A stretch of DNA of 11,546 bases, taken from JAJPJX01 sp964568355. GTDB taxonomy: Bacteria; Acidobacteriota; Terriglobia; Bryobacterales; Bryobacteraceae. The position numbers and the translations under genes were made by a program. This document shows, in pieces, positions 6,391 through 11,546 of this stretch; the first letter of the stretch is position 1, and every line of letters starts with the position of its first letter. The notes beneath the pieces are model-generated. The model worked only from the letters and a program-made list of their open reading frames with translations. It did no database searches and was not told the origin of the DNA. Location: the NCBI GenBank assembly GCA_964568355.1, contig CAZMRK010000393.1, forward strand, positions 1-11,546, read 5' to 3'.

Positions 6391-6424
6391 GTTGGAAAAT
6401 CCGGCGATCTCTTCCGGATCCAAC
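6391..6424. promoter_or_regulatory. interrupted dyad, possible activator site or hairpin in the 207-bp intergenic region
   Basis: The outer arms GTTGG (6391-6395) and CCAAC (6420-6424) enclose inner arms ATCCGG (6399-6404) and CCGGAT (6414-6419) around a 9-nt centre. One side carries a 3-nt bulge. The centre lies about 145 bp upstream of the predicted sigma-54 start point, a usual distance for enhancer sites of NtrC-type activators. As RNA it could fold into an 11-bp stem. There is no T tract, so it is not a clear terminator. Function is inferred from position only. Confidence 0.3.
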
Positions 6425-6434
6425 GCGTTAGCGA

Positions 6435-6453
6435 CCGTTGAAAAACTCAACGG
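6435..6453 (-). terminator. hairpin over the lgt stop codon, weak terminator candidate
   Basis: CCGTTGA and TCAACGG form a perfect 7-bp stem around the loop GTTTT on the transcribed strand, and the lgt stop codon TGA lies in the stem. No run of T follows, so it does not meet the rule for an intrinsic terminator. It may protect the 3' end of the mRNA or attenuate read-through into the redox operon. Confidence 0.3.
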
Positions 6454-7235
6454 GCATGTTGTGAAACACTACGATTTCGGAACCAATAGGCGGCGCCCAG
6501 CGCCAGCAATGCCAGAGAAATCCACTGCGATGTGTTGAGGGGACCACCGAACGGATTCGGCTGCTCGTGATAGCGAACGAACTCCACCAGGAACCGTGCC
6601 GTTGAATAAAGCATCAGATAAAGGCTAATAATTGCCCCATCCGCGTGAGGCTGGCGGACTTTGCGGTAAAGCACCACAAAAATCAGTGCCTCTGCCAGCG
6701 ATTCGTAAAGCTGCGTAGGATGCAGCCACACTCCCAGAGGGACACCGACGAGGCGGTTGGCCTCCGGGTTGGTGAACCGCACGGCCCAGGGTAGATGCGT
6801 TTCAACACCCCAGCAGCAGCCTGCCGAGAAACACCCCAGCCGGCCGATAGCGTGGCCCAGAGCGATCCCCGGAGCGAAGAGGTCCGCCGTCCGCAGCGGC
6901 GGCAGCTTGGTCTTTCGCATATAAACGATCGCAGTCACCAGGGCTGCGATCAAACCGCCGTAAAAAACCCCACCGGCCTGAAGGCTGGCCAGCGAGAGGA
7001 TCTCGCCGGGGTGCTCGGTGTAGTAGGGGATATCCACCAGGAACATCATGAGCTTGGCACCGGCGATCGCCGCCAGAGCGCAATAGATCCCCAGGTTCAT
7101 GACCGCTTCGTGGTTCAGTCCCTCCCGGCGGGCGAGCCGCCCGACCAGAAACAGCGCCGTCAGGAAGGCCAGCGCGACCAGGACACCGTAAGTGGGCAGA
7201 AAGAAAGAGCCGATGTGGAAAAGTTCGGGTAGCAT
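6447..7235 (-). CDS. lgt: prolipoprotein diacylglyceryl transferase, cysteine-rich variant
   Basis: Lgt transfers diacylglycerol from phosphatidylglycerol to the lipobox cysteine of prolipoproteins in the inner membrane, the step before LspA. This 262-residue protein is polytopic. It has the signature region GRLGCFSAGCCWG (131-143), HPTQLYES (172-179), Arg214 and Glu218 in ARFLVEF, and an N-terminal PTYGVLVALAF segment. Two positions differ from E. coli Lgt. The HGG histidine (His103 there) is Tyr92 here in FYGG, and the asparagine of GRxGNF (Asn146 there) is Cys135. Cys140 and Cys141 add to an unusual cluster. I believe this pattern recurs in a subfamily outside Proteobacteria, but cannot confirm that here. 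The ATG overlaps the lspA stop by 1 bp (TGATG). There is little Shine-Dalgarno, so it is probably translationally coupled. Placement directly after lspA supports the function. Confidence 0.9.
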   Translation of the reverse strand: MLPELFHIGSFFLPTYGVLVALAFLTALFLVGRLARREGLNHEAVMNLGIYCALAAIAGAKLMMFLVDIPYYTEHPGEILSLASLQAGGVFYGGLIAALVTAIVYMRKTKLPPLRTADLFAPGIALGHAIGRLGCFSAGCCWGVETHLPWAVRFTNPEANRLVGVPLGVWLHPTQLYESLAEALIFVVLYRKVRQPHADGAIISLYLMLYSTARFLVEFVRYHEQPNPFGGPLNTSQWISLALLALGAAYWFRNRSVSQHAR

Positions 7236-7726
7236 CAGGTTCGCGCCGGCTGGCGCTTAGGACGCAGGAGGTCGATCAGCAGCAGTCCGCTGCCGATTAC
7301 GATGGCTGTATCGGCGAGATTGAAGGTCGGCCAGTGGAAATCGCCGAGGTAGAGCTCCAGAAAATCCGTCACTTTGCCCGCCACCACGCGGTCAAAGACG
7401 TTGCCGGCAGCACCGCCCAGAATCAGAGCCAGGCCAATCCGAGTGGACCGGTCCAATTTGGATGGTCTCCACAGCATCCCGCCGATTACCCCCAGGGCGA
7501 CCAGCGAAAACCCCACCAGCAGGAGGGAATGCCAGGGTGAGGTGGAATCGTGGAACAGCCCGAAGGCGACACCCCGGTTCTGCGAGTGGACGATATCGAA
7601 GAAGCCGGGGATGACGGTGAAGGTGTCGGAAAACGAGACATGATGTTCGATGATCGATTTTGTGATGCGATCGATCACAAAAACGGCCGCTGCGAGCCCG
7701 TAGGGGAGCAGGCGCCTCTCAGGCAT
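7235..7726 (-). CDS. lspA: lipoprotein signal peptidase (signal peptidase II)
   Basis: LspA is an inner-membrane aspartyl protease that removes signal peptides from lipid-modified prolipoproteins. This 163-residue protein has the usual size and four hydrophobic segments (about 7-24, 64-85, 97-110 and 137-154). Conserved blocks are all present: VIDRITK (17-23), NRGVAFG (50-56), GGAAGNVFDR (104-113) and FNLADTAI (135-142). Asp112 and Asp139 are the catalytic pair by comparison with the B. subtilis enzyme, with Asn109, Asn136 and Ala138 at the conserved spacing. Its ATG lies inside the end of ileS, overlapping by 8 bp, which points to translational coupling. The ileS-lspA order is common in bacteria. 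With lgt directly downstream, the two enzymes of consecutive lipoprotein-maturation steps are made together. Confidence 0.97.
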   Translation of the reverse strand: MPERRLLPYGLAAAVFVIDRITKSIIEHHVSFSDTFTVIPGFFDIVHSQNRGVAFGLFHDSTSPWHSLLLVGFSLVALGVIGGMLWRPSKLDRSTRIGLALILGGAAGNVFDRVVAGKVTDFLELYLGDFHWPTFNLADTAIVIGSGLLLIDLLRPKRQPART

Positions 7727-10529
7727 GGAGCATCTCTTCTACCGCTGCCGCGCAGGCCGCGCAGACGGTCGGGAGCCGGGGGTCCGAGCCTACGTCGGTC
7801 GTATACTTCCAGCAGCGTTCGCACTTGGTGCCGGAAGCGCGCTCCACCTGCACCGCCACGTCTTCGCCGGTCCCGCGATCAAGGCGGACTTCGGAGACGA
7901 TAAACAGGGCCGGCAATTCCCGAGCATACTCCTCGAGTAAGGGGTAAAGGCTGCCGTTGGCGGAGAGGTGCACCCGGGCTTCCAGAGGAGCACCGATGAA
8001 CTTATCTTTGCGTGCGACTTCCAGGCTCTTCAGGACGCTATCCCTCACCGCCATGAGACGGTCCCAGTTGGCGAGCCGTCTCCGCTGCTCTCCGGTCAGG
8101 CCGAAGCTGCACTCGGAGGGCTCGGGGAACAGTTCCAGGTGGACGCTCTCGGTATGGCCCAGATGCCGCCATACCTCTTCGGAGGTAAACGTCAGGATCG
8201 GGGCCAGCAGGCGGACCAGGGTATGGGCCAGGCGGTGGAGCGTGGTCTGGGCGCTGCGCCGGGCCTTGGACCTGGTGGCGGTGGTATAGAGCCGGTCTTT
8301 GAGGACATCGAAGTAGATGGAGCTGAGGTCGATGGTCGCGAAGTCGTAGACCGCCCGGTAGATCTTGTGGAAAGCGAACTCCTCGTACCAGGTGCAACAG
8401 CGGGCGATCAGGTCCTCGGCGCGCAGCAGGATCCATTGATCCAGTTCAGGCAACTCGGAGGCGGGAACAGCATCGGTCTTGGGATCGAAGCCGGCCAGGT
8501 TGCCCAGGATATAACGAAAGGTGTTGCGCAGTTTGCGGTAAGCGTCGGTGAGCCGGGTGATGATGGTTTCCGAGATGCGGACATCTTCGTTGAACTCAAC
8601 CGAAGCGGTCCACAGGCGCAGCAGTTCAGCGCCGTGGTGCTTGATGATCTCCTCGGGTTCAATGCTGTTGCCGAGCGATTTGTGCATGGCGCGGCCTTCG
8701 CCATCGAGCACCCAGCCGTTCAGGGCGCAGCCGCGATAAGGCGAACCGCCTTTCAGCCCCACGCCGACGAGCAGCGAGCTATGGAACCAGCCGCGATACT
8801 GGTCGCCGCCCTCCAGGTACAGGTCGGCCGGCCAGGAGAGGCCGTTTTCCGGTTTGAGCACGGCGAGGTGGCTGGAACCGGAATCGAACCAGACGTCCAG
8901 AATGTCGGTCTCTTTGCTGAACTCGGCGCTGCCGCATTTGGCGCAGACGGTCCCGGCGGGCAATAACTCCGCAGCGGTGCGGTCGTACCAGACGTCGGCG
9001 GTATGCTCGGCAAACAGCTTGACGATGGAGTCGAGGATCTTGCGGTCGGTGAGCGGCTCCCGGCAGCCCTCACAATAAAAGACGATGATGGGGACGCCCC
9101 AGACGCGCTGGCGCGAGATGCACCAATCGGGCCGCGTGGCGACCATGTTGGAGATACGCTCTTCGCCCCAGGAGGGCATCCACTTCACTTTGTGGATGGC
9201 ATCGAGCGCGTCCTGGCGGAAATTGTTCCGTTCCATGCCGATGAACCACTGCTCGGTAGCGCGAAAGATGGTGGGATGGTGGCAGCGCCAGCAGTGCGGA
9301 TAACTGTGCTCCACTTTCTCCTGGGCCAGCAGCGCGTGGTGAGCCTCCAGGATGCCGGTCACGATCGGGTTAGCCTGCCAGACGGTTTTCCCGATCAACT
9401 CTTCGGGCAGACGGCCGGGAGCGCCTTCGGCGTGGTAGAGACGGCCGGAAGCATCGACCGGGCAATAGGTGGCGATGCCGTACTGCTGGGCGACCACATA
9501 ATCCTCGTGGCCGTGGCCAGGGGCGGTGTGGACCGCACCGGTGCCCTGCTCCAGCGTCACATGGTCGGCCAGGATGCCGAGCGAATCGCGCTCCAGGAAG
9601 GGATGCCGGAAGACGGTTCTTTCGAGGACCGAACCGGGAAAGCGCGCCAGAACCTCGAACGCGCTCCAGCCGCACTTACCCGCCGTGACGGCGAGCAGAT
9701 CGGAAGCCACCAGATAGACATCCTCGCCCACAGCGACGGCCGAGTACTCAAACTTGGGATGAAACGCGATGGCCATGTTGGCCGGGATGGTCCACGGAGT
9801 GGTGGTCCAGATGAGGCCCAAGACCTTGCGGCCGGCTAGCTCCGGAGCGATTTTGGCGGGATCGGAGGTCAGAGCAAAGCGCACCCAGATCGACGGGCTG
9901 CTGTGGTCCTTGTACTCCACTTCCGCTTCGGCGAGCGCGGTGCGGTCGCGCATACACCAGTGCACGGGCTTGAGACCCTTGTAGACATAGCCCTTATCCA
10001 GGAAGTCGACGAAGGCTCCGGCGATGACGGACTGGTAGCCGGCGCTCATGGTCAGATAGGGATCCGACCAGCGGCCCAGGATACCCAGGCGCTTGAAATC
10101 CTTACGCTGCAGATCGACGAACTTCTCGGCGTACTTGCGGCATTCGGCGCGGATCTGGCCGGCGGTCATGTGGGCTTTGCGCGAGCCGAGCTCGCTATCC
10201 ACCTTGATTTCGATGGGCAGACCGTGGCAGTCCCAACCGGGCACGTAAGGGGCGTCGTAGCCCGCCATGTTCTTGGATTTGACGATGAAATCCTTGAGAA
10301 TCTTATTGAACGCGGTGCCCAGGTGAATGCGGCCGTTGGCATAAGGCGGGCCGTCATGCAGCAGGTAAGTGGGGCGACCGGCGCGCACTTGGCGGATTTT
10401 CCCGTAGAGGTCCTCTTCCTCCCAACGCTCGAGCATCTTCGGCTCGACCTGGGGCAGGTTGGCCTTCATCGAAAAATCAGTGCGCGGCAGATTGATGGTC
10501 TGCTTCAAATCTACTTTGTTCAGGTCCAT
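7719..10529 (-). CDS. ileS: isoleucyl-tRNA synthetase, bacterial type
   Basis: This class I synthetase charges tRNA-Ile with isoleucine in the cytoplasm and hydrolyses mischarged valine. It is complete at 936 residues, the normal bacterial length. In order it has: the nucleotide-binding entry PPYANG at 61-66 with HLGT at 69-72 in the HIGH position; PGWDCHGLPIE at 97-107; the CP1 editing domain with TTPWT (243-247) and GTGAVHTAPGHGHEDY (329-344, editing Asp343); WCISRQRVWGVP (469-480); a zinc knuckle C486/C489/C529/C532; DVWFDSGSSH (545-554); AMHKS at 614-618 in the KMSKS position; an anticodon-binding helical domain; and a C-terminal zinc finger C903/C906/C923/C926. The C-terminal finger and overall architecture fit the bacterial IleRS1 type. 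Both signature motifs deviate from the textbook form. The start is ATG 10529, 15 bp after the dehydratase stop. A clear Shine-Dalgarno is missing. Confidence 0.98.
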   Translation of the reverse strand: MDLNKVDLKQTINLPRTDFSMKANLPQVEPKMLERWEEEDLYGKIRQVRAGRPTYLLHDGPPYANGRIHLGTAFNKILKDFIVKSKNMAGYDAPYVPGWDCHGLPIEIKVDSELGSRKAHMTAGQIRAECRKYAEKFVDLQRKDFKRLGILGRWSDPYLTMSAGYQSVIAGAFVDFLDKGYVYKGLKPVHWCMRDRTALAEAEVEYKDHSSPSIWVRFALTSDPAKIAPELAGRKVLGLIWTTTPWTIPANMAIAFHPKFEYSAVAVGEDVYLVASDLLAVTAGKCGWSAFEVLARFPGSVLERTVFRHPFLERDSLGILADHVTLEQGTGAVHTAPGHGHEDYVVAQQYGIATYCPVDASGRLYHAEGAPGRLPEELIGKTVWQANPIVTGILEAHHALLAQEKVEHSYPHCWRCHHPTIFRATEQWFIGMERNNFRQDALDAIHKVKWMPSWGEERISNMVATRPDWCISRQRVWGVPIIVFYCEGCREPLTDRKILDSIVKLFAEHTADVWYDRTAAELLPAGTVCAKCGSAEFSKETDILDVWFDSGSSHLAVLKPENGLSWPADLYLEGGDQYRGWFHSSLLVGVGLKGGSPYRGCALNGWVLDGEGRAMHKSLGNSIEPEEIIKHHGAELLRLWTASVEFNEDVRISETIITRLTDAYRKLRNTFRYILGNLAGFDPKTDAVPASELPELDQWILLRAEDLIARCCTWYEEFAFHKIYRAVYDFATIDLSSIYFDVLKDRLYTTATRSKARRSAQTTLHRLAHTLVRLLAPILTFTSEEVWRHLGHTESVHLELFPEPSECSFGLTGEQRRRLANWDRLMAVRDSVLKSLEVARKDKFIGAPLEARVHLSANGSLYPLLEEYARELPALFIVSEVRLDRGTGEDVAVQVERASGTKCERCWKYTTDVGSDPRLPTVCAACAAAVEEMLHA

Positions 10530-10544
10530 TTTGCGGGTATAACT

Positions 10545-11546
10545 CTATCGTACAACGGGAGATTCAACAGGCGCCGCCTCCAGGGCCTTTTGGCCGGCAT
10601 CTAAAACCTTCAGAATCTGTTCGGTATCGAAGACGCAGCCGCCCCAGGTACCGCCGCTGACGTTTTGCAGCGCAGCCCACAGGCGGCTGTCGGCGGGCAG
10701 GTCGGGATCGGGGGCGAGGTCTTCGCGGAGAGGCCGGGAGGCGAGCACGCGGGTGCCCTCTTCGGAGCCGAACCGGCGGCCGTCGGTGCCCACGAGGTTC
10801 ACCGAGCCTTCCAGGTTGACGCGATCGATGACGATTTCGATCAGGTCGCCATCGCGCAGTTTGCCGAGGGGGCCGCCGGCCAGTGCTTCCGGGGTTACGT
10901 GGCCGATGCAGGCGCCGGTGGAAACGCCGCTGAAGCGCGCATCGGTCACTACGGCGATGTGCTTGCCGAAGGTCAGATGTTTGAGCGCGGAGGTGATCTG
11001 GTAGATCTCTTCCATGCCCGATCCCATTGGGCCCCGGCAGATCAGCACCAGGATGTCGCCCGGCTTCAAGGCATCGGGACCATGGCCCTTGATGGCGGCA
11101 ATGGCCGCCGTTTCCGTGCGGAAGACGCGGGCAGGGCCGGTCTTGCGATAAACACCGTCGGCATCGACGACGCTGGGATCGATGGCCGTGCTTTTGATGA
11201 CCGAGCCTCCGGGCGCGAGGTTGCCGTGCGGAAAGGTAACCGTGGAAGTCAGGCCGCGGCGGCGGGCTCCCTCCGGGTTCATGATGACGTCCTCGGGATC
11301 GATGCCGTCGCGCTCTCGGAGAATGCGGCGCAAGGCAGCGCGCCGCTCGGACTGTTCCCACCAATCGAGAACCTGGGCGAGAGGCTGGCCGGAGGCGGTG
11401 AGCACCGAAGTATCCAGCAATCCGGCGCGGCGCAGGTGCAGCATCACCTCGGGCACACCGCCGGCCAGGAAGACCTGCACGGTGGGATGGCCTTTAGGCC
11501 CGTTGGGCAGACAGTCCACCAGGCGCGGAACCTGGCGATTGGTGTG
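10545..11546 (-). CDS. yjhG: IlvD/Edd-family sugar-acid dehydratase, YjhG/YagF type (5' end outside window)
   Basis: Only the C-terminal 333 residues are visible. The frame is open through the right edge, beginning HTNRQVPRLVDCLPNGP, which is internal sequence, not a start. The protein belongs to the iron-sulfur-dependent IlvD/Edd dehydratases. It resembles YjhG/YagF (D-xylonate dehydratases in E. coli, about 655 residues) more than IlvD. Characteristic blocks are the HPTVQVFLAGGVPEV segment, GLTSTVTFPHGNLAPGGSVIKSTAID, ICRGPMGSGMEEIYQ, TDARFSGVSTGACIGH and LAGGPLGKLRDGD. The reaction would be dehydration of an aldonate such as D-xylonate to its 2-keto-3-deoxy acid. The Fe-S ligand cysteines in the N-terminal half are out of view. 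The stop is 15 bp upstream of ileS, so the two may share a transcript, although they have no obvious functional link. Substrate specificity is inferred from family only. Confidence 0.87.
   Translation of the reverse strand, partial: HTNRQVPRLVDCLPNGPKGHPTVQVFLAGGVPEVMLHLRRAGLLDTSVLTASGQPLAQVLDWWEQSERRAALRRILRERDGIDPEDVIMNPEGARRRGLTSTVTFPHGNLAPGGSVIKSTAIDPSVVDADGVYRKTGPARVFRTETAAIAAIKGHGPDALKPGDILVLICRGPMGSGMEEIYQITSALKHLTFGKHIAVVTDARFSGVSTGACIGHVTPEALAGGPLGKLRDGDLIEIVIDRVNLEGSVNLVGTDGRRFGSEEGTRVLASRPLREDLAPDPDLPADSRLWAALQNVSGGTWGGCVFDTEQILKVLDAGQKALEAAPVESPVVR

Noticed and set aside
7243..7256. GCGCC/GGCGC hairpin with a 4-nt loop just upstream of the lgt start
   Set aside because: It lies inside the last codons of lspA in GC-rich coding DNA, and short GC palindromes are expected there by chance.
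7968..8966. Plus-strand open frame of 332 codons opposite ileS
   Set aside because: It is antisense to conserved ileS domains, has unusual composition and no family similarity, as expected for a codon-bias shadow.

Overview
The window is a stretch of high-GC chromosomal DNA (roughly 60% by eye). All ten recognisable genes lie on the minus strand and are tightly packed, so transcription runs from the right edge to the left edge. No tRNA, rRNA, IS element, CRISPR array or plasmid or phage gene was seen. The gene set suggests a Gram-negative environmental bacterium with menaquinone-type respiration. It includes a bacterial-type IleRS, a cysteine-rich Lgt variant, a NrfD/HybB-type membrane protein, a sigma-54 two-component system with a c-type-heme sensor, and an archaemetzincin. 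An acidobacterium (Solibacter/Bryobacter type) or a deltaproteobacterium-like lineage fits best. That placement is inferred from gene style, not from a marker search.

Right part (about 11546 to 6447) is metabolic and housekeeping. It begins with the C-terminal half of a YjhG/YagF-type sugar-acid dehydratase, cut by the window edge. Then come ileS, lspA and lgt, with 15 bp, an 8-bp overlap and a 1-bp overlap between successive genes. LspA and Lgt are successive-pathway partners in lipoprotein maturation, and ileS-lspA is a classic bacterial pairing.

Middle (6446 to 6240) is the only gap of note, 207 bp. It holds a hairpin at the lgt stop codon, an interrupted dyad, a 14-bp palindrome, a -24/-12 (sigma-54) promoter candidate and a strong Shine-Dalgarno. 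It looks like the control region of the next operon.

Left part (6239 to 22) is the interesting part: a compact six-gene operon. In transcription order it encodes (1) a membrane-anchored GcvH-like protein lacking the lipoyl lysine, (2) a four-cluster ferredoxin-like protein with a C-terminal membrane anchor and no Tat signal, (3) a ten-helix HybB/NrfD-type quinone-reactive protein, (4) a histidine kinase whose extracytoplasmic domain carries two heme-c-like motifs, (5) an NtrC-type sigma-54 activator and (6) an archaemetzincin metalloprotease. Genes overlap by 4 bp or lie 10 to 60 bp apart. The working model is inference: a quinone-linked redox complex without its own dehydrogenase or hydrogenase, controlled by a heme-based redox or ligand sensor acting through sigma-54 on the operon's own promoter. 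An accessory non-lipoylated GcvH fold and a peptidase of unknown role ride along.
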